DNA of 64,000 nt from Amanita rubescens (taxonomy: Eukaryota > Basidiomycota > Agaricomycetes > Agaricales > Amanitaceae). A model generated the notes under the pieces. That model made no database searches, was not told where the DNA came from, and saw only the letters and a program-made list of their open reading frames with translations. Positions 46,912 to 58,039 of this stretch are shown piece by piece (position 1 is the first letter of the stretch; every line of letters begins with the position of its first letter). The DNA is taken from assembly GCA_015039365.1 (NCBI GenBank), contig WION01000004.1, positions 930,001-994,000 of the forward strand, given 5' to 3'. A program made the translations under genes and the position numbers.

Positions 46912-47273
46912 TTTTTAGAGAGTGAGTGGAGGATGAGTGGAGGGTGAAGTAGTTGGAAGTTGCGTTTTAAAACTTCGTCGGCTGTCAAAAACCTTTTCGG
47001 AAAGCACCGGAACATTTTGATCTCCGCCACCTTCCGATCGTAAACTAAGGTACAAGCAACAGCAAATTTTGTCCGATTGGTTCGCTGAGCTCGCTCGCCA
47101 GGGCGCAGTCGGAAACCGATGCGTTTCCCTCGCAACTTTTTACGTCCGGCACGGGGGGTTCCTGCTGTATATATTGTGCCCAATTTAAAAAATACACATG
47201 AAAACGCCGATGATTAAGATAAATGTACAGTATGTTGTACTTTGTGCTCTGATTATCCGCGTGTATTCATATA
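46912..47273. other. Promoter of the ADP/ATP carrier gene and 3' end of the SUMO ligase gene
   Basis: No recognisable coding sequence. The open frame on the minus strand at 46794-47183 crosses the carrier start in another frame and looks accidental. The region just upstream of the carrier ATG is rich in direct repeats of ggatgagtggag. Confidence 0.45.
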
Positions 47274-49710
47274 TCATGACCACCGCATACTGCTATTAGA
47301 CGACCGAGGCAGAAAATTAGACAAGGGAGGTAATTGCGATGCGGAACTAGACAGTCCTGGTCGGCTTGGAAACGAAGAATATGGATATGAAGGAGACGAT
47401 GAAGGATATGGCAATGAGGGTGCAGCTTGACTTGGTCGAGAAGGCAAGGGCGTAGGAAGGCGGTTTGTAGATGACATGTGGCCCAAAGGTGGTGAATGCA
47501 CTGGCGGCAGCGTAACATCATGGTCATATTTTCCCTTCTTCCAAATTGGTTCGCTTGGGGAAGATGAAGCATCAGAGTCGGAAGCCTTCCTTTTTCCGTT
47601 CTGTGTGGAAGGTTGTTCCTCGTCCGAATCACATGTTAAATCAATTATATCCGACTGTTGAGAGAATGACGCCTCTGTTTGAGTGCGCGGCACACTTGCA
47701 TAGGAACGGTTCATAGGCGAAGCTTGGGATGGCGATAGCTCGCGTTGAACACGCCCCTCGTCCTCATCGTCGGACTCCAGCACAAGGACTTCAACATCGC
47801 TTGTTCTCGACTTCTCGTCTTCTTCCTTAGACAAGAGATGATCGTGTGATTCCTCGGATTTGATTCCCTTGACTGGAGGTGGTGGCTGACTGGCGATAGG
47901 GTGATGATTGGCTTTCCAGGCCTTCGAGGCATACTTGTTATCTGCTGTATGCCATTCCCCGTCAGGTTCAACAATAACATCCTCCACTGACGACGACGTT
48001 TGTTTAAGAATTCCGTCAAAATAGCTGCATGGTGTTAACTAATTTGTTCCTCGAAGAGTAGCAAAGACTTACCCATCCACAATGAGATCTTTGCAATCCA
48101 AGACTTTTTCACAGACAGGACACAGCCACGTTGTAGTTTGTTCCATGACTGAAAACCACGATGTAGCATCGAAACATTGGGAATGTACACATTTCGACGA
48201 CCGAGTTGGTGCTGCAATGCGGACGAAACTCAACTAAAAAGAGTCAGCGAGGGTCGTGAAGAGCGGAAATATTCCTTACCGGACACTTTAATGACATTTT
48301 TTGAGGTCCCGCAACAATATCATCATCCTCTGTGATTGATTGCAACACTTGACGCACATCAAAACGTGTTCGAATGTAATGCACGTGCACTCACTCTGTC
48401 GGTGGATCTCTTCGCTACTCTTATATCTAGTCTTTAGGTCTTTCACAAGCTCCTCGACGCTCGTGGCCTCAACAAGCATTGCTATCATGTAGTACTTCTG
48501 CAGAACGGGAGCTTGAAAAATGTCTCTCCCGACGAAGCTGAGCATACATACCTTCGGCGGTACACCTTGTTGACTTTGAGTGTTCAAGTATACCATATCG
48601 ACTCTATTAGAACCAGTGTATTTGACCAACTTGCCCAGATCTGGCGGTGGAGCAGTGCCAGGCTTTTTCTTGAGACCTTTCAGATTGGCGGTCAACTGCA
48701 CGCCATTGATGCGAACTTCACATGTAGGCGGAAACTCTATTGGACAAGGAGTAGTGTTCGTGGCATAAAGATTACTCCCTGCATAAAAGACGGATGACGT
48801 GCAGAATAGCCTTAATTGAGTCTTAGAGCTGTTGACTCGCTATCAAAACATGATACTAGCCACAATAATACCACGTACCCTTGTGCTACAAGCCGCGAGA
48901 CCTGTTCACTGGTGAGAGAGAAATCGAAATTAGCTTGCCGACGGTCGGAGGTACCGGTGGACTCTATGATGTAGTTTTTCAGCAGCATACTTTTAACATT
49001 ACGCACATGCCTCACCCGGGCAATCTATGACACGAGAAACAGCTTCTTTGATAGCATAGAATGGCGAATCTTTGAATTGTATGTCTGAAGCATTCGTTCA
49101 ACTATTGATCGTTGGGAGACCATGTGATACTAACTTGACTTTGCGCCATACGAAGAACCTGATGGCGCTATAGGGCCAGTGGTTCGACGAGGTAGAACGT
49201 AAGGATTATAATGGGACATCGTACTAGATCCAGGGTTTCCGTGATCACCATAAATCGCAGGTTTTCCTATCGAATTGTAGGCAGATGATGGAGGGGGCAA
49301 TCCGGAAGTACCGTATCCTCCCTTTGATGGATACCTAGAGAATAGAAAGGTCAAAAATGCTCTAAAAGAAAATTGGCTAAAGGAGTGTTTTGTGCCACTC
49401 CGCATTATCCGACGCATATACTCACTGTCCTTTTGTGCGGACCTGCAGAATTACGTCCTTCACTTTCGTATATTGATCGGTACCCACGCGTGCGTACAGG
49501 GTGTCAAGAAATGCCTCAATTCTCTCGATAATCTCTTGCTTCCTGCCGGACTTTGCTAGTTGTTGATGACACTCTTCGTTGATGCCTTGAATGATGTGTT
49601 TCAATTTGTCAACAGTGTTCATTCTAATGGAATGACGAATTTGCTATCCCAAGTCAAATTGATGCAGGAACCTCAGGCAAACTATCATACCTGGAAGTCT
49701 GACCAAACAT
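47274..49710 (-). CDS. SIZ1: SIZ/PIAS-type SUMO E3 ligase
   Basis: Nuclear E3 that transfers SUMO from Ubc9 to targets. An N-terminal SAP-like DNA-binding segment reads NTVDKLKHIIQGINEECHQQ and LAKSGRKQEIIERIEAFLDT. A Pro/Ser/Gly linker follows (49400-49140), then a PINIT-type domain with ANFDFSLTSEQVSRLVAQG, VQLTANLKGLKKKPGTAPPP and NRVDMVYLNTQS. The SP-RING shows RIAAPTRSSKCVHSQCFDAT and TTTWLCPVCEKVLDCKDLIV with its Cys/His ligands. The tail contains likely SUMO-interacting motifs, VEVLVLESDDEDE and DIIDLTCDSDEEQ, and a Pro/Ser-rich end. The ATG at 49710 was chosen because it splices in phase to the SAP exon; the ATG at 49723 does not. About eight introns. Confidence 0.88.
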
Positions 49711-49921
49711 TGCTGCTGGCCATGACACACACTAGATTCGGACGTCGTATAAAGCAGGTACAGCAGGTATACTGCCGCAGTTAAACCCCGGCTTTGACCT
49801 TGACAGACGATGAAAGCGGCGGTGAGGCAAAGCTTCTGAGCAACTTGCCAAACTGATACAAATAAGATGATCTACGCGCTAAGATACAGCATTCCTGGCG
49901 CCAACGACCTTAACTTCATCC

Positions 49922-50800
49922 ATGGCAGATACTGACTCCGAGAATCTCTCAAAGGAAGAAAGAGAGGCCCGCGATAAAGCTGATCGCGAGCGGGAGACAG
50001 CAGAGCAGGCCGGTGGCTATCTTTTTTTTTCTATCTGTTTAACATGGGATTAACTCTGAATCAGCGCTGCCCTATTCCTGGACTCAGGAACTGGGAGAGG
50101 TGGACGTTTTTATTGCTGTTCCAAAAGGGACGCGCGCTCGAGACCTCGCTGTCGTCATCGCAAAGAAGAAACTCAGCATTGGATTCAATCGTCAAGAGCC
50201 CATAATGAGCGGGGAATTGTGCAAGGAAATCAAGGTTGAAGATAGCACCTGGACCTTGCGTATGGGAAACTTTGGTTTATAATTACATCCTCCAAACTGA
50301 CACGTCCTACAGAAGACGGCCAAGAAGTCCACGTCCATTTGGAAAAACTGAATAAACAGGCGTGGTGGGAAAATGTCCTGACCCACCATCCCAAGATCGA
50401 TACCAAGAAGATTGAGCCTCCGACTGGCAAGTTGAGCGACCTGGAAGGAGAAACGAGGTAAGTGCCAAGTTGAGCTCAATAATTGGGAATCTCACATTGT
50501 CCAGGGGGATGGTCGAGAAAATGATGGTATAGTTGTGTTTTTTTTCATATACCTTACTGAAATTGACCATTCTGTTCAGTTTGATAACCAGCAAAGGGTG
50601 AGGTACTATGATTAAATCTTACCCGTGGCTCACCTTTAGCGTTAGCAAATGGGGAAACCCACGTCGGACGAGATAAAGAAAATGGAGGTATGATCTATTC
50701 GTGCTCGGGGCCATGCATCTCTCCTGACTTTTACTAGGCGCTGAAGAAGTTCCAGGAGGCGCATCCGGAACTAGATTTTTCCAATGCGAAAATATCATAG
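49922..50800 (+). CDS. nudC: Nuclear movement protein NudC (CS domain)
   Basis: p23/CS-domain chaperone partner of Hsp90 and dynein regulators, needed for nuclear migration in hyphae. It starts [20 protein letters not shown], then after an intron [45 protein letters not shown] / [16 protein letters not shown] and [20 protein letters not shown]. The C-terminal helix is [20 protein letters not shown] and [20 protein letters not shown]. About five introns. Convergent with ESF1, 57 bp between stops. Confidence 0.92.
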
Positions 50801-50856
50801 CGGTGCAGACAGTGTACAATGTGCACATCTAGCAATAAGTCTTTTTTGAATGTACA

Positions 50857-53135
50857 TCATGCTTTTCTGCGTTTTTTCAAGTGTCGTTCCGCACCTGCAC
50901 TCTTTCGCTTGACACTTTCCACCAAATTACCCAAGCCCCGATCTGATCCGACAGCGGGAATTGACATGGTGTCTTTTACGTCCTCCCGGAATTCGCGCTG
51001 TCGTCTTTGGCGTTCTTCAAGCAGAGCCGCCATACTTTTTGTCTTCTTATATCTAAAAACAGATGTCACTCGATATTCATGACGGAGGAAATGGACGCGT
51101 ACCTAGGATTGTTTGGGTCGATGGCAAATTGTGGATTATCATGAAGAGCCTTGAACCGATCATCATGCACATTGATGACGAAGTCCTCTTGTAACTCATT
51201 TTCGTCGTCTTGCTTGGACTTTTTCTTCCCTTTCTTCCCCTTGAGTTTAGCACGCTTCTCAGCCTTGATAACAGATTTAAGGTTGAAATGCTTAGGTTCC
51301 GAATTTGGATTGTCCGAGGCAACGAGCAATGTAAGTTCTTCTGCAGAAACTGCCGTATTGGACGCCGCGGCTTCCACCTTTTCGGCTTTCTTCTCTCTCG
51401 TTTCTGTTTCCGTCTCATCACCGCTGCTGAAAGCAAAGAAATCATCCCCTTCAAGATCTGCCTTGCTATTTCTTTCTTCTTTACGTTTCTTCTTCTTTTC
51501 ACGCATCTTCTTTTGGTATTTTTCCAATGTCGTTTCGTGCTCTTCGTCTTTTTTACCACCAAGACCGGGCGTAAACGTGATCTCCATGTCAACATCATCC
51601 AAAGATTTTCCACTTTTAGCCCACCCTTCTGGCATTTGGTCGCCAGCACCATCAAGTAGTAGAGCACGAAGTCTATCGCGCTCTGCGGCTTTCTTCTTGT
51701 GATTGTTCCCTTCCTGGACATCACGTTCATCTTCAGATCCTGAAGACGAGGCTAGGAATGCGCGAAAATCATCATCCTCAATTTCTTTTCGCGTAAGTTT
51801 ACGACGGGTCACCAGACTCCGCTCTGGGTCGTCATCATCCCATGTTAGTTTGATTTTTGAATGGCGTAACGCCTTTGAGTTGGTATTAGCAAGTCTGTCG
51901 TTGGAAGTTAAGTAGCCACTCACGTCTGTCACAAACTCGAGCCCTTTGTAATTAGAATTCAGGTCCTGTTCTGTCGCTTCGTCCCTACACAAGTTAACTT
52001 CCAGTAACCTGCGAGAAGTGGATGCATACCTGTATTCCTCGTCGAATACCATGTCGTCTGGTACAAAACTTAAATCGAAGACATTCGCTGAGCGCTCTAA
52101 TTCTGTGCCCTCCAATTCTGAGTATATATGGGCTGCCGCATCGACAGTGTCGCAAGTTATAATAGCATAATAATACCTTCGATACGTAAATTAATGTGCA
52201 GCAAAGTAGCGTGAAGCGAAATACCTGAGTCGTTCTAATTGGTAATTTCTCAATGCATCTTCATCACAATCTGCCTCGTCACCGACATCGTAGATGTTTC
52301 TCTCGTTGACTTCTTCGTCCTTGTCTTTCCGTTTCTTGAAAATTTCTGCGGGGGGTCCTTCCCTCTCCTCCCTTTCCATTCTTTCTTTCCCAAACTGGCT
52401 AGGGTGTATGCGAACGTTCAGGACTCGACCCCTTGCTATGGCATGGGCACTGCCAGAACTTTTCCCCTTTCCTTTGCTTTCGACCACCTCCGACGTGGAT
52501 AACAGAGGGGCCGTGGGTGACACAAGAGATGAACAAATTTTGTACAAGTGAATTGCTCTGACATGGTCCCAATCAAAATTGACAGCAGCCAGCCTGTTTG
52601 TACGCTGCGCTTGCTCTTCATTGTTCTGCTCGTCATCCGCGGGATGACTACGACTATATGCCAAGGCTTGTTCGTCAAGATCGGCAAAGTCGGTTTCGTC
52701 GAGATTAACCTCTAGTTCATCTCTACTCGTTTTCAAGTCATCTCCAATTGTTATTATCTCATCATGTTGATCACTATCTTCACTGGCGTCCCCGTCGCCT
52801 TCGTCGTCGGATGATTCAAGTAAAGCTTCTCCTCGAGCATAATCAGGACCTGGTTTCCAGGCACCTAATGCGCCATCATCCAGGTGATAGAAACGCTTTA
52901 AATTGTCTTCATCATGTGTTTCAGACACAGCCCGCCCGTACTTGTCAACATGGCCCCCTGACGCGCTGACAGTTTAAAATCAATAACCAAGTTTGAAAAG
53001 GACGCCCGACTTGCGCTTTTTCTTGTGAGTAAAGAGGCTCTTGAAACGGTCGTCTACTACGACTTTTGAGTGTTTCTTTTTAGGTTTACGGAAGCGAGGA
53101 TCTGTTCTGAGCCTATCGAAACGAGAATCTGACAT
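50857..53135 (-). CDS. ESF1: Pre-rRNA processing protein ESF1
   Basis: Nucleolar small-subunit processome protein for 18S rRNA maturation. It starts MSDSRFDRLRTDPRFRKPKK and DDRFKSLFTHKKKR, typical of ESF1. The next exon has VSETHDEDNLKRFYHLDDGA, then an acidic stretch and NRLAAVNFDWDHVRAIHLYK, VRIHPSQFGKERMEREEREG and NYQLERLRYFAS. The large exon has the acidic-basic middle (LTRKEIEDDDFRAFLASSSG) and the conserved end DFVINVHDDRFKALHDNPQF, AIDPNNPRY. The final exon reads KTKSMAALLEERQRRQRE and a basic tail (AERHLKKRRKA). About five introns. Confidence 0.92.
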
Positions 53136-53316
53136 GGAAAGAGAAGCGTGTGAATGCAGTGCTGAAGGCGGTGATCGGAGATTACACGGTCCGTTGCCAA
53201 GTATATCAAGCTGGGCGCTGTTAGTTTCTATTTCTCACTCTTCTTTCTTTCCTCCGTCAAAGCAGGCTGCGGGTCGCCTGTTTATTCTACTCCCTTCCAT
53301 CTTTTTACATACGTTC

Positions 53317-53747
53317 ATGGTAGCCATGTTCACACGTGTTGCTTTCGTTGCATCGCTTCTTCTGCTCCTGGTTGGGCAGGTCCTTTCCTTACCATTGCCG
53401 ACACAGGTAAGTTAAGGCTGTTGACGATGGATCAAATGATGACCGGTCCGACACTTTAGCGCACCAATGTAGTGGAGCGTTCCCCACTGGACACGAGTGT
53501 TGTATATGAACGTGGTATTCCATCGGACATTGCAGTCAGATGGGTGGACGGAAAGGTTGTACCGTTTTCGAAGCGTGACGAAGAGGAAGTGGCTAGGCGG
53601 TACAGTTCAGAGGACTTGGCTAAGCGTTCCAATGTCAGGGAACAGGATCCGGCTCAATCCTTAGATGGAAACATTACGCCATTCGGTTCCAAGGCCAAGC
53701 GAAGTGAGGAACGTTGGGTGGCACGGAATTTTGGGAGACGCCGGTAG
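53317..53747 (+). CDS. Small secreted precursor with repeated dibasic-cleaved peptides
   Basis: Two exons (53317-53406, 53460-53747) encode about 125 residues. The N-terminus is a signal peptide (MFTRVAFVASLLLLLVGQVL, cleavage likely near SLP). The mature part has two related blocks, VDGKVVPFSKR and LDGNITPFGSKAKR, each followed by an acidic stretch and an Ala-Arg site (EEEVARRY, SEERWVARNFGRRR). Lys-Arg and Arg-Arg sites (FSKR, VARR, LAKR, KAKR, GRRR) fit Kex2 processing. This is the layout of fungal Kex2-processed repeat proteins, which give rise to pheromones, secreted peptides or cyclic peptides. No family match recalled; function unknown. The start at 53317 has a second in-frame ATG at 53326. 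Confidence 0.72.
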
Positions 53748-53893
53748 AAGAGCAACGTCAAGTGTATTAGTTTTGCGTAGAGCGCAATGCACAGCCTTGT
53801 CCTTAAACTTACTCGCGAGCCGACCTTACCCGTTTACTATTAAATGAGTTTACTTCTTCTCTTTTGTCCTTCCATTTCTTCCCCCAAGTTACC

Positions 53894-55155
53894 ATGACCG
53901 AGTACGATTATTCCCCAGAAGCCTATGAGCGCTTCATGGCCAACCAGCGCCGCATCTCACACTGGGTGGACAACACAGAACGCCACAGATCCGACTTCAG
54001 CACAGGCAACGAGATCACTCCTCCCGTCCCGCCCACCGTCTACGGCGATGACCCCTTAAGGAGGAGGACCGCTTCCCATGAAGCACCCGCTCGCCCCGGC
54101 CATCGCAGATACAGCTCTTCCAACTATCCTGCCCATGGTCACATCCCCCACTATGCTACTCCCCCTCTCATCCCTCGCCATCATCACCCTGGTTTGCCTG
54201 GTCCTATGCCCACCCGTCACGTTGTGCCTCCGCCGCCCCAATTAATGCTTGTCTCACCCCCGCAGTCTCGGGAATCTCAAAAGTCTCGCAACTCCCATCG
54301 TACCTCAACCGCAACTTATGTCGTAGGACCGCCACCAGTGGCATCTCCATACTATCAGTACCCCTACCCGTACGCTCAGCCAGGCTACCCATACATGGCA
54401 CCTGCAGCCCAGGGACAACCTCCCATTATAGTGAGTTATTATTCCCTTTATTGAAACATTGCCACTCTTCAAAGATGTGTGAGAATTGGCGTCATTTTCC
54501 CTTGTTTTTCTATTGTGCGTCTAGACTTTCCCGCTCTATTGCTCGATCGCATGCGCGTCCCGTCATGATCATGATTGCGATCAAAACTGCGGACAATTAT
54601 AAACGATGCACGTAACTCTCTTGCCTACCGCTGACCATCATGTCCTTCCCTGAACAGCCTGTACCCGGCCATGCCAACGGAACTCCGCAGAATACGCCAT
54701 ACTATAATCCACATCCGTCACAACCGCTTCGCGTACCACCATATCCACTGGCTGCCAACATGTATGTCCTTTACACTTTCCTGTTTTATCAGATCTGATT
54801 TGACTATTTCAGAAATGGATTAAAGCAGTCCCAAACAGGTGATGTAGGTGGCGTCGGTTCCCTCGCTTATAGTTACAGTACCCCTCTGCCCTTCGCGAGC
54901 CAAGCGGATACCCCACCCGTTTATGGCAAACTCTCCCAGAGCTCCGCAGCAGCAATGCATTATCTGCCTCCTCACATACTTCACCAGCGCCTAGATGAGA
55001 TTGGGCGTACCCACCAGCGCCGACGTCCTCGCAGTGCTGGTAGTAGCGACAGCGGAGAGCGTGGAAGGAGCAGCAGCAGCGGTAGTAGAAGCAGAAGCAA
55101 CAGCCACAGTCGCGGTCGATCTCGGACGAGGAAACCTTGGTGGCCTTTCACTTGA
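53894..55155 (+). CDS. Pro/Tyr/Ser-rich disordered protein
   Basis: Unrecognised. The start MTEYDYSPEAYERFMANQRR leads into HWVDNTERHRSDF, then a long low-complexity region rich in Pro, Tyr, His and Ser (PYYQYPYPYAQPGYPYMA). After a 190-nt intron comes GHANGTPQNTPYYNPHPSQP, and after another, an exon with GDVGGVGSLAYSYSTPLPF and HYLPPHILHQRLDEI. The C-terminus is a Ser/Arg-rich run (SSSGSRSRSNSHSRGRSRTR) ending KPWWPFT. The RS-like tail suggests RNA or nuclear association, but this is a guess. The ordered N-terminal YSPEAYERFM block is the part most likely to be conserved. Confidence 0.65.
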
Positions 55156-55302
55156 ACCTTCAAGCGGGTTTAACCTTATCATGCGCTCATTAATCGTTTC
55201 GGGACAATGCAGGGTTTTTTATTAGACAAACGCATGGAATCATTAAATACCCATGCTAATTCCGGCTCGACATTAGTACGAGAGAAAGTACCATACCGTT
55301 GT

Positions 55303-56874
55303 CTACTTAATTGTCCATGTCCATAACGTTCCCTGTGTTCCTACTCCAATAATTATGTTACCTTTGTGGGGCATCGCACATGCGTTAATTTTTGGGATGG
55401 AGTTTTCTTCAATATTAATTAACCAGCCGGGAATCGTAGCGCCTTCAGAGTTACCATCACTAGCCGTCAGAGCTTCACGACCAATAGTGGACCCTGCGGG
55501 AACGGACCCTGTGTCCGTATCCTCAGCGCTGGGATGATGAAATGGGTATTTTGGTGGGAGGCGATGCTTGAAGGCGTCGGGGACGCGTAAGAGATGAAAT
55601 AATGTAGACTCGGGATAGATCATTATGATAGCTCTGCCAGAAACTGGACAGTGCGGATGCAACGTATACATGGATAGAGTCGGTGTAATTAGCAATGATA
55701 GTTCCTCGGCGCATGGGACAAGCTTTTGGAACAAAATCTGGTATGACCCTAGGTTATGTTATTTTTTCTTATTTCCCTTGCTCACAAAAATTCTACTTAC
55801 GGCTTTCATCCCAATCTCCTTGAGAGGGACGCACGGTTTGCTGATATGTTTGCAGTTCAGGTGGGAAAAACCGGTTAAGGCTCAGCCATCTCCACAACAT
55901 GACTTCACCCGCTTCCGGGGTATACACGCCCTTGACTTCACCCGCTTCCGAGGTATGCACGCCCTTTTCTTCCTCAGAGGGGCGTAAAACCGCAGGAAAA
56001 CGTGAAACCGTAGGAGAATCATGGGACAAGAGTATGTCGTCCGATAGCCTGCGGAGCATGTGATAGGCACCTCGCTGGATCCATGAGGTGACAACGCTTA
56101 CCAGTTGATTGATAGGACGCGACTCCGATGGATTTTGGTCGTGCTGAATAATGGCTTATCTTGCCTGACGATCTGGGGCGACTCGATCGTCAGCGGCAAT
56201 GCCCAAATCTTGACAGCTCTGTCCATCTGCGGTAAGGTTAGGGACATTTTTAGAATCGACGCTTCCTGGACATACTCCGCATGTTGCTATCAATGGTTTG
56301 GTGGGGTGGAAAGCCTAAAAACGCAATCACGAACGATAGATAGGGTAGTCTTGGAGAATAAACGCACTGCTCCAAGAACAGCAGCATTGTGTCCACCAGA
56401 TCGTCCACCCGTTAGCACTATCACGCATCGACCCATACCTACACCCTCTTTCTCGTTCGAAGTTGAGTCCAAATGCCAGACCAGCGGCACTTGGATAATT
56501 CTCGGGTATCGTAACAGGATTCCTCCCCTCCTTGAAGCGGAGGAAGATTCATATCATATATTCGCGCAGTGAAATCCCTGGATGTCGTTGCGAAAAACGT
56601 GAGGGATGGGTAGGATGCACGACAATGGATGTTATAGCCTACAGCTCTCATTTGTCAATTACTCCGATCGTGAATTATACGAGTATATACTCACGCCTCC
56701 GTGGCCAATTAAGCACGCATATGGTTCAGACTTGCCGATTTTCAGGATATAAATCGTCTGAAGACGAGTGACGACCAGCAATGGTTCGTAGGGTAACAGC
56801 GGCGACAAAACCCAAGCCAGATGGACGGAATCACTTGGAACTGGCGTACATTTATCTAAGCTCTTGACAGGCAT
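55303..56874 (-). CDS. EED/ESC-like WD40 protein (PRC2 subunit)
   Basis: WD40 beta-propeller resembling EED, which binds trimethyl-lysine and activates the H3K27 methyltransferase of Polycomb complex 2. It starts MPVKSLDKCTPVPSDSVHLA, then EPLLVVTRLQTIYILKIG and CLIGHGG. Next blade: YPSLTFFATTSRDFTARIYD. Later blades: GVGRCVIVLTGGRSGGHNAA, MDRAVKIWALPLTIESPQIV and KIHRSRVLSINW. A loop with two 11-residue repeats comes before EVMLWRWLSLNRFFPPEL, the equivalent of the EED VLWK blade. The end reads INACAMPHKGNIIIGVGTQG and TLWTWTIK, close to the EED C-terminus. The N-terminus is short for the family, so an upstream exon may be missing. Alternative: another WD40 repressor. Confidence 0.7.
55901..55966. 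repeat. Two 33-bp tandem repeats in the EED-like gene
   Basis: Two 33-bp units, each beginning gacttcacccgcttccg (55901-55933 and 55934-55966), differ at two bases. On the minus strand they code for KGVHTSEAGEV and KGVYTPEAGEV, an in-frame loop expansion between propeller blades. Confidence 0.9.
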
Positions 56875-56932
56875 TCAGACATTGAAAGAAAAGTCAAAAT
56901 AACCGAGAAAACCAACAGGTGGTAGTATGAAT

Positions 56933-57333
56933 TCAATAAACCGTTTCTTGGTTTGAAAGAAGCATATCATGACAGTGGAAGTCCGTGGCTGTCGCTATAG
57001 CATCTGCGTAAGTCGAGATCATGTCGTCCCAACGCTCCGAGGAAAGTTCCTGGCGTCCATCCCAGAGCACATTGATCGATTCCTTTGACCAAGGGAAGGC
57101 AATAACTGATCGAAACGCAGAGGTCGCGAACTTTTTGAACTATCTCGTCAAAGGCAACATCGATACCTTCTAAATATAAAGGAATAACATTAGTTACTAA
57201 CAGTTATCTTCCCCGACAATACAAACGGGCATTGTGCATCGGAATCTCTGTACCATTGAGAGTGGGTATGGGTATCGGACATGTGAGAGTGATACTCAAC
57301 AATACTAATTAGGCAAGTCCGATCGGGTGCCAT
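56933..57333 (-). CDS. Short hypothetical protein
   Basis: Not recognised. A two-exon model starts MAPDRTCLISIVEYHSHMSD at 57333 and joins CPF to FKKFATSAFRSVIAFPWSKE over an intron (gtattg ... gagatag). It ends WDDMISTYADAIATATDFHC and HDMLLSNQETVY at 56933, about 105 residues. Composition and splice phase look like real coding sequence, but no domain is seen. It is head to head with the complex I subunit gene (32 bp between ATGs), so both would share a promoter. It could instead be 5' untranslated sequence of the EED-like gene. Confidence 0.45.
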
Positions 57334-57364
57334 TTTCGTACCGAGTTCGCCCTCCCGTTCAAAC

Positions 57365-57958
57365 ATGTCCTCGTCCGAGTCAGAGGTTTCGGCATACGAG
57401 CCAAAACCAACCCTCAGTTACGCAGCCAATATCGGTCTTCAGGCGGGTGTATTAGGCGCATTCGTTAGCGCCATTCAAAACGCGCTGGGTACACACTCAT
57501 ATGGTGCGACCGGTATTGTTACACGGACTGGTGGTACCATCGGCTTCTTTGGTACGTTTCTCTTGACCATTCGTGGCTTTAAATCAGATGACATATACGG
57601 GTTTGCGCAGCTGCAATGGGAGCCACGTTTGCTCTGACCGAATCTACGGTTGCGAACTATCGTCAGAAAAGCGATCCAATTAATGGCGCTGTTGGAGCCT
57701 GCGCGGCAGGATTCCTTGCGGGAGTCCGAGGTTCGTAACCAATAATCGCTTGACTCAGAGTATTGATCATGTTACTTCCACGCAGCTCGCTCAATTCCAA
57801 TGGCACTAGGTGGTTGTGCTGTCCTAGGTGCCGCTATGGGAACCTTTGACTTTGCAGGCCAGCTTTCCCCCGAAAAGAACGTTTTACGGGAGGAGAAACG
57901 GAAAGCATTCTTTAAACAACCAATAAAGCCCATCGTAGAATCAGCTGAGGCTTCATGA
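57365..57958 (+). CDS. NDUFA11: Complex I subunit of the Tim17 family (NDUFA11 / 21.3 kDa-type)
   Basis: Accessory membrane subunit of mitochondrial NADH:ubiquinone oxidoreductase. Exons read MSSSESEVSAYEPKPTLSYA, LQAGVLGAFVSAIQNALGTH, ATGIVTRTGGTIGFF, then GAAMGATFALTESTVANYRQ-type sequence and PINGAVGACAAGFLAGVR. The last exon has IPMALGGCAVLGAAMGTFDF and ends KPIVESAEAS. Gly-rich helices fit the Tim17/22/23 fold. Three introns. A Tim22-like carrier is less likely because the C-terminal KRKAFFKQPIKP tail is of the complex I type. Confidence 0.82.
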
Positions 57959-58039
57959 GCCAGCTTGCAAAATATACAATTATCAACTAAATTATGCGAA
58001 CTACAAGAATTTAAGGCCAAGTGCTTTAATAGTGGGCTC

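Noticed and set aside
51151..51702. Plus-strand open frame of 183 codons rich in Ser, Leu and Phe
   Set aside because: Antisense shadow of the Lys/Glu-rich ESF1 exon; long frames opposite acidic-basic low-complexity exons are expected.
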